Shown here one piece after another: positions 17,392 to 26,058 of a stretch of DNA of 64,000 nt. The stretch is from NCBI GenBank assembly GCA_964438975.1, contig CAYTMU010000011.1, positions 1 through 64,000 of the forward strand, written 5' to 3'. This DNA is from Chryseosolibacter sp964438975 (GTDB lineage Bacteria; Bacteroidota; Bacteroidia; Cytophagales; Cyclobacteriaceae). The notes under the pieces were generated by a model. It was not told the origin of the DNA. It saw only the letters and a program-made list of their open reading frames with translations, and did not search any database. Numbering within the stretch: position 1 is the stretch's first letter; each line of letters opens with the position of its first letter. Position numbers and translations under genes: made by a program.

Positions 17392-19623
17392 TCATTCCTC
17401 TCCTGAAATCACGCCCAGATACCGGCCCATCCAGTACGGTAGCAGCCAGATGTCGCCTGCGCTGAGTTCGGCGCGTCCATTACCGCCGTCAAGTCGGAAG
17501 CGGTTGGCGTTGTGCCGACTCACTGGCAACTCGTCCGGCGGAAGTACTTCTGTAATTGTCTGCTCCCGGAAGTTGGGCTCTATCATCTGGATGTCTTTCC
17601 GATGGCTGTTGGTCACGCGCCAGTGAATAAGGTCGAGAGGGTATTCCTGCAAGTACCACACTGCTTCTTCAAGGTCGAATTCATTCGTTCCGGTGAGTGC
17701 TGTGAAGATATTCCAGGCTCCCTCCTTTTCCGGTCTCTCGATTTCCCAGTGGTCAATTATCGCATCGCGGAAATTCGCTTTGAGAGTATCGTTAAAGGCA
17801 TAGCGATAGAGTCCCCAGTATCCCAGGAAATACATCTCGTCGTCTGAGTGATTCCACGACTCCGACAACATCTTGCTCCAGTCATCCGCGGAGTCGGGCG
17901 CCTTCGATATCTCACTCATCGGGCGCATGAGATTTTCGTAGTATCCGTGCTCGGTCATCAGCTCGAAAGCCTTGTCGCGGTAAACGTCTTTTTTCGTAAA
18001 GTGATAGGCGGTCTGAAGCATCGCTACGATGTTCGAAGCATTGATCTTCCTGTCGCCTACCATGATCGGACGCGCGTTTACATAATCAGGGTGCCACCGT
18101 CCCCACAATGTCGGGTTGCCGTCCCAGTCAACGAGATACATGTCGTTGTCCACTACGTGTTGCATAAGCGAGTCCATTAGGACAATTGCGCGCTGACGGA
18201 GACCCTCGTCGTCGACGAGTTCCGCCATTGCGCCGAAAATAAAGATATGTCCGATCGCCTCATCACTGCTGGTGGTCGACTTCCAATCCCACTCCGGGTG
18301 ATCAGCTCTCCTCCATGGCTTGTCGTGGTATTTGTACCCGCGCCGTTCAAATGAACGCGATGGAAATCCCTTCACGCCGTTGATAGTATACAGGCGCTCC
18401 ATCGCTTCCATCGACTCAGTGAGATTCTGCAGCGCGTCTTCAGACTTGGTCACTGCATAGCGAAACACCTCCGCGCCCATGTACATTGTCGTCCATAGAC
18501 CATCGTTGTCCGAATCCTCCATCGACCCAGTACTGAGATCTCCGTCGGTCATGTACTCCAGGGTCGCATTGAAACCGTGGCGGATATGACGGTTGCGCAC
18601 CTGCTTCTGGAAGAACTCCGCCTTTTCATGCAACGTCATGTCGCGGAAGAAAATTCGGCCCATCCCCTTGTTCGTCAGGATCAGCACAGAATTCTCGGGA
18701 CCCTTTGCAATGTCGACCACGCGATCGGAAGGCAACCAGCGCTTCGAAGCATAGTAGTCGTACTTGCCATCCTCGCGGGATGCGAAAGCGCCGCGCGTAG
18801 AACCGAACCACATTCTTCCATCAATCTCCTTCACCGCAGTCAATTCCGTCCAGGGAAGATCGCGGACCGCGTCGCCTTTCTGTTGCATCGTGCCAGGATC
18901 GAGTATCAGAAGTCCATCAGAGGTACCGACAACCAGTCCCGACTTCGATGACAAGGCAAAACTCGTCAGCCCGGTTCCTTGAAATTCCGGCTTAAGAGCG
19001 TCGCCACCCGACGTATATGAATGAATTGCATTATCACTCAGTACGAGGAATCGGTCGTTCGAGGAATCGAACAGGATATCCAGTACCTTACCGGGGTGCG
19101 CACCCTTCCAGGCGATGAGTGAGTCACGGAGATACTCAAGTTGCTTTCCGTCGGATATCAGAAAGTCAAAATCCTTTCCACCTGCCAATAGCGACGCTTC
19201 CGGCAATGTGTGATTTACAAAGAGGTTGCCCGCCCATGCGTTACTGAGCACGGCCTTGTTATCAACGTACACAAAGTGATCGCGATAAATCGTGAGCCCG
19301 GAAACTTTTTTGTCAGCCAGCGGCCGGTAGTAGAGTTGCTTCACCAATGTGCCAGGATACAGGAACTCGCCGGCGTCTGGTTTGTACAGGTTGTCGGTGG
19401 TTGCCACCTCGATCACGCCGTTCCGGTCACTTCCGATCCCAAGTGGCTTCACGCTATCGAGCAGTTCGTACTTGATCGCGTAGTCCTGAACAAACGCGAC
19501 ATCGCGGTGGACAGGCTGTGTTCCGCGATTGCTTTCCGTCTTACAGGCAGAAAGCGCCAACAACACCAGTAAGGGCACACACGTCGCAAACCGGTTAAGA
19601 GATCGACAAAGGTTATTAAGCAT
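17392..19623 (-). CDS. propeller-plus-helical-toroid lipoprotein, copy A
   Basis: I do not recognise a named family. The 743-residue protein has a lipoprotein signal (LLALSAC, Cys27). The N-terminal half (about 40-330) is rich in short beta repeats such as MWFGSTRGAFAS and VVGTSDGLLILD, resembling the two-component-regulator propeller repeat. The C-terminal half (about 335-743) is helical and looks like a six-hairpin glycosidase toroid, with conserved acidic motifs EDSDNDG, TSSDE and ESWNHSDDE that could be catalytic or metal-binding. It ends in WLLPYWMGRYL. It is paralogous to the next gene and shares the linker KxxFF...RHIR. A carbohydrate-active role is inferred from fold, lipidation and neighbours, not proven. 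Confidence 0.7.
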   Translation of the reverse strand: MLNNLCRSLNRFATCVPLLVLLALSACKTESNRGTQPVHRDVAFVQDYAIKYELLDSVKPLGIGSDRNGVIEVATTDNLYKPDAGEFLYPGTLVKQLYYRPLADKKVSGLTIYRDHFVYVDNKAVLSNAWAGNLFVNHTLPEASLLAGGKDFDFLISDGKQLEYLRDSLIAWKGAHPGKVLDILFDSSNDRFLVLSDNAIHSYTSGGDALKPEFQGTGLTSFALSSKSGLVVGTSDGLLILDPGTMQQKGDAVRDLPWTELTAVKEIDGRMWFGSTRGAFASREDGKYDYYASKRWLPSDRVVDIAKGPENSVLILTNKGMGRIFFRDMTLHEKAEFFQKQVRNRHIRHGFNATLEYMTDGDLSTGSMEDSDNDGLWTTMYMGAEVFRYAVTKSEDALQNLTESMEAMERLYTINGVKGFPSRSFERRGYKYHDKPWRRADHPEWDWKSTTSSDEAIGHIFIFGAMAELVDDEGLRQRAIVLMDSLMQHVVDNDMYLVDWDGNPTLWGRWHPDYVNARPIMVGDRKINASNIVAMLQTAYHFTKKDVYRDKAFELMTEHGYYENLMRPMSEISKAPDSADDWSKMLSESWNHSDDEMYFLGYWGLYRYAFNDTLKANFRDAIIDHWEIERPEKEGAWNIFTALTGTNEFDLEEAVWYLQEYPLDLIHWRVTNSHRKDIQMIEPNFREQTITEVLPPDELPVSRHNANRFRLDGGNGRAELSAGDIWLLPYWMGRYLGVISGEE

Positions 19624-19731
19624 AGTTTGAGAATTTCACAAGTATCAGCAAGAATATTCAAAAATCGACCAGCAGACGTGTCTATTTACGTCTATGATGT
19701 ATGAGATTGCGCACGTTGCGGCGGTGCGGCG

Positions 19732-21981
19732 TCACTGAGCCGGTTCCAACATTTCCAGGTAACGGCCCATCCAATAAGGTAGTAACCAGAATACCGGTTC
19801 CCGTTCGACGTGGGAGTTTCCTGATCTGGCAGCATAGGGATTCTTATCCCACCGGATTGTTCCACGGATACTCGCAGGCGGTAGTACGTCCACTTGTAGA
19901 TCTTCGAGCACAGGTGACCGAACGATCTTCACGTCTTCGCGCTGTGTATGATCAATCGGCCAGTCGATCAGGTCGAGAGGCGTATCCTGCAACAGTTCGA
20001 CCGACGACTCCAACGCAACGCGCTTGTCGCGGGAATAGCAATACAGGAAGTTGATCAGTGGATTTCCGTCGCGTCGGTAAGTCTCAAACCATTCATCCAT
20101 GTGTGCTTCGTACACAGCACGGAGTTCCGCATCGGTTTCACACTTCAGCAGAATCGGATACATGTAGGCAGCGAGCATCACATCGTAGTAAATAAACCAT
20201 CCCGGGTTCTGGTTGGGAACACGCGACATGTTTTCGAGATAGCCGTGCTTCTCGATCAATGTGCGGTAGACACCCTCGTACCGCGCATCCCCGCTGACTG
20301 TCGCCGCCAACTTCACCACGGCAAGTAACTCCATCGAATTCAGACTTCGGTCCGGCATCCACTCAGGGTCGTGATTCAAGAGCGCCGGCGACCAGACTCC
20401 CCATCGCGTGTGAGTTCCATCGACATCCATTAATACATGATCATTCTCGATCAAAGCATCCACTATCCGAAGGACATGATCACGAACCCGCTCGCGTTCG
20501 GTTTCATCTGCAACAAGATTGTAGTAAAAGAAGTAGCCCATCATGTGTCCGCACATTTCGTCGCTGCTCGTGTCGCCCTTCCACAGCCACTTTCCATCAT
20601 TGGACAAATGCCATCGCACTTCGACTGGTTTGAAACGCGGCTCCTGAACAAGCGCATAGGCCCGTTCTCTTTCCGAATAAGTGCGATTACCATCGTGTAC
20701 ATCTGTCCAATCCGACGGAACGATCGTCCGCGCAAAGAATCCGGGAGTTCCCGTTACTTCCTGTAAGTATTTCAGAAAGTCAAATGCCTTGCGCGCGCGA
20801 TCCTTTGCCACCGGATCCCGGGTAACTGCGTAGCGAAAGCTTTCCATCGCCAGGTACATGCCCGTGTACTCGCCGTCGTTGTCGTCGTCTTCAGGTAGCC
20901 AGATCGATGTATCCCCGGGTATAGGCAATCTGCACTGTCCGGCGATCCAGGGTTCACGGATATGACGTCGCATCAGCACGTCGTAGAAGTAGGCTTCCTT
21001 GCTCTGCAAGGTCATCTTCTTTCTTTTTATCGCACTGACGCCTGACATCGTCGCCACCCAGGCGTTGCCCTCACTGTCAAAAGCGATGTCGTTAACCATG
21101 TCGTTCATCAGCCATCTCCTGCTGAAGCGCAGGCTGGGGGTCATATCTCTCGCGAATCTTACCACACCTTTTGCCGTTCCTACCCACATCACGTCATCTG
21201 GCGCGCGTCTAACAACTGTCACCTCGGCAGAAGGTATTCCATCATCCGGTCTCAGTTGCGCGATCGACTTCCCTCCGTCAAGTATGGATACACCGCCGAA
21301 GCCACCGGCCCACACTCTCCCATCGCGATCAATATCGACACCGCGAATGTATGCGCTGATGACGTGATCAGGTGTCAGGAAATGCTCTATAGAATCGTCT
21401 GCTAGGTGGTAAAGTCCCACGTCAGTGCCCACCCACACATCATGTTCTCCAACAACAGCGGCATCGCGAATTGATCGTACAGTCAAGTCACGTTGCTTTT
21501 GCCAGGTCGCGCCGTCATATGTCCATGCGCCTTTCGGGCCAAAGGCATAAATAAGTCCACTACCTCCATAGCGCAGGCGCGAAACCGGCCCCTCCGGGCC
21601 TTCCATGCGCTCCGGGGTGTCGCCACGCATACGGTACACGCCATTCCACGTACTCATCCACACTGATCCATCCCCGGCCACCATCACGGAGAAAGAAGGT
21701 CCTTTATCCGCCTCATCGAAAACACCCTGCCAATCGAGGACGTCAGGCCGTTTCACGAATACACCAGACCGTGTTGCTGCCCAAACGCGCGACTCGCCGT
21801 CGACTGCAATTCCCAGCACTTCATTCTCAATCGGCTCTTTGCTGATAGGGAATGCTTCGTGGTATTCCTGGTAAAAGATGGTATCGGAATAGGTGACAGG
21901 ATCCTGCGCAATCTTTGGCTGATGACAGGAGCTACAACAAATCGCGAAGAAAACGATAACAGGTGCGATTAGCGTTTTCAT
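19732..21981 (-). CDS. propeller-plus-helical-toroid lipoprotein, copy B
   Basis: Paralogue of the gene just downstream, with the same order of parts: lipoprotein signal (ICCSSC), a propeller with repeats like VWAATRSGVFVK, VWMSTWNGVYRM and VWVGTDVGLYHL, then a helical C-terminal half from about residue 320. Shared motifs are DDDNDGEYTGMYLAMESFRY, WKGDTSSDEMCGH, RWGVWSP, KHGYLEN, the DLIDWPIDHTQREDVKI segment and the terminal WLLPYWMGRYL. The propeller repeats are clearer here than in copy A. The conserved acidic residues (EDDDNDG and TSSDE) are the obvious active-site candidates. Function unknown; surface glycan processing or sensing is the leading guess. It lies 11 bases after the metallophosphoesterase gene. 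Confidence 0.72.
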   Translation of the reverse strand: MKTLIAPVIVFFAICCSSCHQPKIAQDPVTYSDTIFYQEYHEAFPISKEPIENEVLGIAVDGESRVWAATRSGVFVKRPDVLDWQGVFDEADKGPSFSVMVAGDGSVWMSTWNGVYRMRGDTPERMEGPEGPVSRLRYGGSGLIYAFGPKGAWTYDGATWQKQRDLTVRSIRDAAVVGEHDVWVGTDVGLYHLADDSIEHFLTPDHVISAYIRGVDIDRDGRVWAGGFGGVSILDGGKSIAQLRPDDGIPSAEVTVVRRAPDDVMWVGTAKGVVRFARDMTPSLRFSRRWLMNDMVNDIAFDSEGNAWVATMSGVSAIKRKKMTLQSKEAYFYDVLMRRHIREPWIAGQCRLPIPGDTSIWLPEDDDNDGEYTGMYLAMESFRYAVTRDPVAKDRARKAFDFLKYLQEVTGTPGFFARTIVPSDWTDVHDGNRTYSERERAYALVQEPRFKPVEVRWHLSNDGKWLWKGDTSSDEMCGHMMGYFFYYNLVADETERERVRDHVLRIVDALIENDHVLMDVDGTHTRWGVWSPALLNHDPEWMPDRSLNSMELLAVVKLAATVSGDARYEGVYRTLIEKHGYLENMSRVPNQNPGWFIYYDVMLAAYMYPILLKCETDAELRAVYEAHMDEWFETYRRDGNPLINFLYCYSRDKRVALESSVELLQDTPLDLIDWPIDHTQREDVKIVRSPVLEDLQVDVLPPASIRGTIRWDKNPYAARSGNSHVEREPVFWLLPYWMGRYLEMLEPAQ

Positions 21982-21992
21982 GGCGATGTCTG

Positions 21993-23762
21993 CTATTTGG
22001 TTATCGAGAACTGATCGCGCAACTTCCCGTTCTGGTCGTATGAGCTGTACTTAAGCGCATCGCCGTCGATCTCCATCAACTGATAGAAATAATCCTCACG
22101 ATACTGGACCACGGCATAGGGTTCCTCTGAAATTTCATTGTGCCTCGACGGTATGCTAATCGAGATCGCATAAACAGTTCCATCCTCGAAACGATCTACA
22201 ACTTGTCCGCCTTTCATAGGTTTTGACCGCATGTAGTAGTGAATGTGTCCACCCATGACCATGTCGACATGATAGCGATCGAACAGCGGAACCCACTTCT
22301 CCTGAAGTTCAGGATACGGATCCTCGAAATTATAGGGAGGGAAGTGAAAGATCGCAAACTTCCAGCGGGCACGTGTATTGCGAAGCTGTTCTTCGATCCA
22401 GGGCGTATGTGCGTCCCAATCGGAAGTCCCGTCAATCATCAGGAAAAGTGCATTGGCATACTCAAAGGCATACGTCGACTCTTTATCAACACCTTCCGGA
22501 CCATTCTGCGGCAGGCTGAAAAGGTCGTAATACATCTTTGCTCCCAATCCATCCTGGCGATCGTGGTTTCCCGGAACCGGCATAAGCGGCTTTGTTGCAA
22601 ACGCATTTCGCGAATGCTCGAAGAAACGATCCCAGTCATCCCGGTTCAAGCCTGTGCTAACGATGTCACCAGCGATCGTATAGAAAGAGATGTCTGTATG
22701 GCGTGATGCCAGGTTGACGATCCTGCCAGAATCAGGGAAGCAGTGTGTATCGCCGAACCAGATGAACGAGAATTTCGGAGTATCCTCCGCTGTCTCGAAG
22801 GATCTTACCTCCGACCAGATTCCAGTTGAAGCAGACCCCACGCGATACCCGTACCGCGTCCCCGGAGCAAGATCTCTTACGTTAGCTGTAAACCGGTTGA
22901 CGTAGCGGTCATTCACCAACATGCGATCCTGCATGCGGTAAGGTGATGCACCAATACGCAACGTATCCCCAGGGGTCGTATCGGCACGCCACACCAAGGC
23001 ATGACCATCGACAGTAGATGTGTCGGTACGCCATTGAATGTCCATTGTGGTCTGCGGAGATTCACTCCACGTCAGCATGATCTGGTCAGGCTGCGATGAC
23101 GACGGATAGGGCGTTCTTCTAAAACCTTCCTTTATGTGCGCTTCCCGCGCTCTTCCTCTTACTGTCGTGAATATTTGTTGCCCTCTCAACGATTCGGGAA
23201 CCTCTACGAGAAGAAGATCCGACCAATCGTGATACGTGAATCCACCTTCCTCCAGTTTTGCGATGGTGTACTCGGCAGGATAAGGATCGGTTATCACCAG
23301 ATCATCACCTGGATTCTGCGGCGCCACACTGACGAAATAAACCGGGCGATGTTTGTCGAAGCCATTGATCCCCAACTCGACTAACCCGGAATCAAATTTC
23401 TTTTGCCAGACCTCGTACACGTATGATTCGCTCTTCACCAATTCGTTGGTGTTGACAAATCCGGCGGGTCCAAGCCAGAACGGTACTACCTTCTGATTCT
23501 GGTCGCGCATCACCGACACGACGACCGGTACATTCACGGTGAAGTACTGGTAACGAGTCGCCAATACGTCTTTCTCATCTGTTGTAAGAAATGTGAGTAT
23601 AAAGTCGTCGTCGATTGCATCGTATTGCGCCGGAGGCACTTCTGCGTAAAGTCGGGTGATGACTTCGTCCATAACGGACGAGACAGTGCGTTCAGGATTC
23701 TCGCGGGTTGAACATCCGAACAGCAGCGCAAAGCACGCGATAAGGAGAGATCGGAATTTCAT
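21993..23762 (-). CDS. large metallophosphoesterase lipoprotein with PAP N-terminal domain
   Basis: A secreted phosphoesterase of 589 residues from the ATG at 23762, which begins directly at the signal peptide (MKFRSLL, lipobox LFGCS); the longer TTG-started frame adds five residues without support. A 190-residue N-terminal region of unknown fold precedes the fibronectin-like purple acid phosphatase domain (LTWSESPQTTMDIQWRTD, RYGYRVG) and a calcineurin-type catalytic domain with FGDTHCF, AGDIVSTG, GNHDRQDG, HFPPYN and GGHIHYY. It resembles the phosphatase at 6787-8175 but is longer and lacks the His-rich tail. It is the first gene of the minus-strand run containing the propeller-toroid pair. 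Confidence 0.85.
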   Translation of the reverse strand: MKFRSLLIACFALLFGCSTRENPERTVSSVMDEVITRLYAEVPPAQYDAIDDDFILTFLTTDEKDVLATRYQYFTVNVPVVVSVMRDQNQKVVPFWLGPAGFVNTNELVKSESYVYEVWQKKFDSGLVELGINGFDKHRPVYFVSVAPQNPGDDLVITDPYPAEYTIAKLEEGGFTYHDWSDLLLVEVPESLRGQQIFTTVRGRAREAHIKEGFRRTPYPSSSQPDQIMLTWSESPQTTMDIQWRTDTSTVDGHALVWRADTTPGDTLRIGASPYRMQDRMLVNDRYVNRFTANVRDLAPGTRYGYRVGSASTGIWSEVRSFETAEDTPKFSFIWFGDTHCFPDSGRIVNLASRHTDISFYTIAGDIVSTGLNRDDWDRFFEHSRNAFATKPLMPVPGNHDRQDGLGAKMYYDLFSLPQNGPEGVDKESTYAFEYANALFLMIDGTSDWDAHTPWIEEQLRNTRARWKFAIFHFPPYNFEDPYPELQEKWVPLFDRYHVDMVMGGHIHYYMRSKPMKGGQVVDRFEDGTVYAISISIPSRHNEISEEPYAVVQYREDYFYQLMEIDGDALKYSSYDQNGKLRDQFSITK

Positions 23763-23783
23763 AGTCGGTACAAACAAATGGTC

Positions 23784-23815
23784 AAAAAAACGAAAGGGCC
23801 GAAGCCGACCCTTTC
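23784..23815 (-). terminator. intrinsic terminator just before the phosphoesterase start codon
   Basis: A 10 bp stem (23792-23801 with 23806-23815) closes a four-base loop and is followed on the minus strand by seven consecutive T residues (A run 23784-23790 on plus). This is a textbook Rho-independent terminator, but it points into a gene whose ATG is only 22 bases further on, with no minus-strand gene upstream to end. Attenuation of the phosphoesterase operon is the likely role. Confidence 0.75.
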
Positions 23816-23846
23816 ACTGGAATTACTTAACCCAAAACCAGTATCT

Positions 23847-23987
23847 ATGATGAACAAAGATATTGCAGATCTCCGATCCACTGGTCAAAATTTGCGCAAT
23901 GCTAATCTCAAATCGCGTCAATCGAGAAAAATCAACGGTGTCACGACGCTCGTGTTTGCTTCTGACAAAATTACGTTCGATTTTTGA
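23847..23987 (+). CDS. possible 46-residue leader ORF
   Basis: An ATGATG start follows an A/C-rich stretch without Shine-Dalgarno (TTACTTAACCCAAAACC), the kind of leader often used in Bacteroidota. The 46-residue product is basic and polar, with no recognisable domain, and ends 17 bases before the aldolase ATG. It may be a true small gene, a translated leader controlling the aldolase, or chance. Confidence 0.25.
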   Translation: MMNKDIADLRSTGQNLRNANLKSRQSRKINGVTTLVFASDKITFDF

Positions 23988-24004
23988 TCCTTAACCCACA
24001 ATTC

Positions 24005-24688
24005 ATGAAACCAATCGTTCAGATTTCACTCGACCTCACAGATATAGATGAAGCACTCGCGACAGCGACTATGGCGCTACGCGCCGGAGTAGACTGGCTT
24101 GAGGCAGGAACTCCGCTAATCCTTGCAGAAGGGTTGCACGGTGTCAGGAAGTTGCGCGAAGCATTTCCCAATGTGCCGATCGTCGCTGATCTGAAGACAA
24201 TGGACGGCGGCTATCTCGAAGCCGAGATGATGGCGAAAGCTGGGGCTACACATGTTGTCGTCATGGCCCGTGCTCACGAAGAGACGATCAAATGTGTCGT
24301 GAAGGCTGGAAAGGACTATGGCGTTGCTGTCATGGGCGACAATCTCGGTTGTCCCGACATGGTAGCCGGCGCCAAAATGCTGGAAGACCTCGGGTGTGAT
24401 TTCGTAATTCATCATATCGGTTACGATGAACGCAGAGGGATCGCTGCGCAAGGAAAGCGGATGCCAAGTCCGCTGGACCAGCTGAAGGAAGTGGTAAACG
24501 CAGTAAAAGTACCCGTTCAGGCTGTCGGTGGCTTGACACTGGAGCAAGCGATACAATGCCCTCAGTACGGAGCACCACTCGTTGTGCTCGGCGCTCCCCT
24601 GACCATCGACGCCGACGCGTTCAAAACAGCGAGCGGAAATCTCGAGGAGTCGCTGAGGATGATTTGTGAGAAGATACATGGGGCGTGA
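24005..24688 (+). CDS. HPS/KGPDC-like aldolase or decarboxylase (OMP decarboxylase suprafamily)
   Basis: A 227-residue single-domain TIM barrel of the 3-hexulose-6-phosphate synthase / 3-keto-L-gulonate-6-phosphate decarboxylase group. Starting at the ATG at 24005 (the TTG at 23984 is not needed), the active-site residues fall at Glu33, Asp62, Lys64 and Asp67 (ADLKTMD), the positions known for KGPDC. The motif HHIGYDE at 136-142 is more like the HxGxDE of HPS. So the chemistry is Mg-dependent handling of a keto-sugar phosphate, but whether aldol cleavage or decarboxylation is open. No phi (hexulose isomerase) gene is next to it. It opens the plus-strand sugar gene set; an assembly gap follows directly. 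Confidence 0.85.
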   Translation: MKPIVQISLDLTDIDEALATATMALRAGVDWLEAGTPLILAEGLHGVRKLREAFPNVPIVADLKTMDGGYLEAEMMAKAGATHVVVMARAHEETIKCVVKAGKDYGVAVMGDNLGCPDMVAGAKMLEDLGCDFVIHHIGYDERRGIAAQGKRMPSPLDQLKEVVNAVKVPVQAVGGLTLEQAIQCPQYGAPLVVLGAPLTIDADAFKTASGNLEESLRMICEKIHGA

Positions 24689-24694
24689 GGCGTG

Positions 24695-24794
24695 NNNNNN
24701 NNNNNNNNNNNNNNNNNNNNNNNNNNNNNNNNNNNNNNNNNNNNNNNNNNNNNNNNNNNNNNNNNNNNNNNNNNNNNNNNNNNNNNNNNNNNNN
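24695..24794. other. assembly gap (100 N)
   Basis: Exactly 100 N, flanked on both sides by GTGAGGCGTG. The true sequence is probably a longer tandem repeat of the GTGAG family that did not assemble. The surrounding 24689-25020 holds no gene that I can support; it is low-complexity and A-rich. Confidence 0.95.
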
Positions 24795-24975
24795 GTGAGG
24801 CGTGCGTTTGAACGTTCGGTGCTTTGCTATGAGGTAGCATTAGAGATTTGTACAAAAAAGAAAAAGGCAGAAGGATATGTGTAGGAAGAAAATATAAAGA
24901 AGTGAGAGATGAAAATGCAGACGAAATTCCAAAACAAAAAAATCTTACGACAGAACCACAAAACCATGAGCAGCA

Positions 24976-25018
24976 CACACCCATTCACGACTCACCATTC
25001 ACCACTCACGATTCACCA
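24976..25018. repeat. ATTCACNACTCAC tandem repeat before the dehydrogenase gene
   Basis: Units CATTCAC and GACTCAC/CACTCAC alternate about six times and end two bases before the ATG of the dehydrogenase gene, so the repeat forms its untranslated leader. There is no Shine-Dalgarno site. Confidence 0.7.
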
Positions 25019-25020
25019 AT

Positions 25021-26058
25021 ATGAGCTCTAAAAGATCCCCGGCCGTTGTAAACTTCTCCTCCGCTAAAGGTTCGGTGGAGATCCGTGAAATCGAGAAGCC
25101 GACCATTGGTGATGAGGATGTCTTGCTGGAGGTCGCCAATGTAGGTGTCTGTGGCAGTGATCTGCATCAATGGACATCGGACCACAGCTGGACTGTCAAC
25201 TACCCTGTCGTTCTGGGACACGAATTCGGGGGTCATGTCGTCGAGACCGGCAGCCGCGTGCGCGGGTGGAAAGCAGGTGACCGCGTCGTCAGCGAGACCG
25301 CCGCGGTGATCGATCCCGACAACGGCATGTCCCGGGTGGGGTTGTACAACCTGGATCCCACGCGCAAAGGATTCGGATATGGTGTAAACGGGGCAATGAC
25401 GCGTTATGTGCGTGTTCCTGCGCGATGTCTGCACCGCGTGCCAGACAATCTCCCGTTTGAGCAAGCGTGCCTGACGGAACCCTGTTCTGTGGCTTATAAT
25501 GCAGTGGTAGTAAACTCCACGCTTCGGCCAGGCGACCGCGTGGTCGTCATCGGGCCGGGCACAATAGGAATTTTGTGTGCCGCAGTGGCTCGGCTTTGCG
25601 GGGCGGAAGTCGCGATGCTCGGGCTTGAGCAGGATCGAAAACGGCTTGCAATCGCAGAACAATACGGATGCGAAGTAATCGTCGGCGATCCCAATCCCTG
25701 GGCGAGACAACGTGATGGGCTAGGCGCTGATTGTGTGATAGATGCCGCTGGCGCCAGCGCCACGCTCAAGATCGCGCTCGATATCGTCAGACCCAACGGC
25801 CAGATCACCAAGGTCGGATGGGGGCCACAACCGCTCGGCATCTCACTTGATCCGCTGGTGCAGAAAAACGTTCGGCTGCAAGGCAGCTTCAGCCACAACT
25901 GGCCTATATGGGAACGCGTGATCGCGTTGCTGGCAAGCGGTCAACTCAATGTCAAGCCGATCATCGGCGGGGTGTGGCCGATCACTGAGTGGCATGAAGC
26001 CTTCGAGAAGATGCACAGCGGTGAAATTGTCAAAAGTATCCTTAAACCCGTCCTTTAG
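25021..26058 (+). CDS. zinc-dependent alcohol/sugar dehydrogenase (MDR family) lacking the structural zinc lobe
   Basis: A 345-residue medium-chain dehydrogenase of the sorbitol/threonine dehydrogenase type. Catalytic zinc ligands are visible: Cys44 in GVCGSDLH, His67-Glu68 in GHEFGG, and Glu153 in LTEPCS. The Rossmann motif is GPGTIGIL (about 178-185). The lobe that normally holds four cysteines reads ETAAVIDPDNGMSRVG at 92-107 with no Cys, so the structural zinc is lost. It oxidises a polyol or sugar acid hydroxyl with NAD(P) (inference). Its stop overlaps the GTG start of the SDR gene by one base, so the two are translationally coupled. Confidence 0.9.
   Translation: MSSKRSPAVVNFSSAKGSVEIREIEKPTIGDEDVLLEVANVGVCGSDLHQWTSDHSWTVNYPVVLGHEFGGHVVETGSRVRGWKAGDRVVSETAAVIDPDNGMSRVGLYNLDPTRKGFGYGVNGAMTRYVRVPARCLHRVPDNLPFEQACLTEPCSVAYNAVVVNSTLRPGDRVVVIGPGTIGILCAAVARLCGAEVAMLGLEQDRKRLAIAEQYGCEVIVGDPNPWARQRDGLGADCVIDAAGASATLKIALDIVRPNGQITKVGWGPQPLGISLDPLVQKNVRLQGSFSHNWPIWERVIALLASGQLNVKPIIGGVWPITEWHEAFEKMHSGEIVKSILKPVL

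Noticed and set aside
24562..24984. Open frames running across the 24695-24794 gap on both strands
   Set aside because: They consist largely of N and low-complexity sequence and overlap the aldolase end; no domain is visible.
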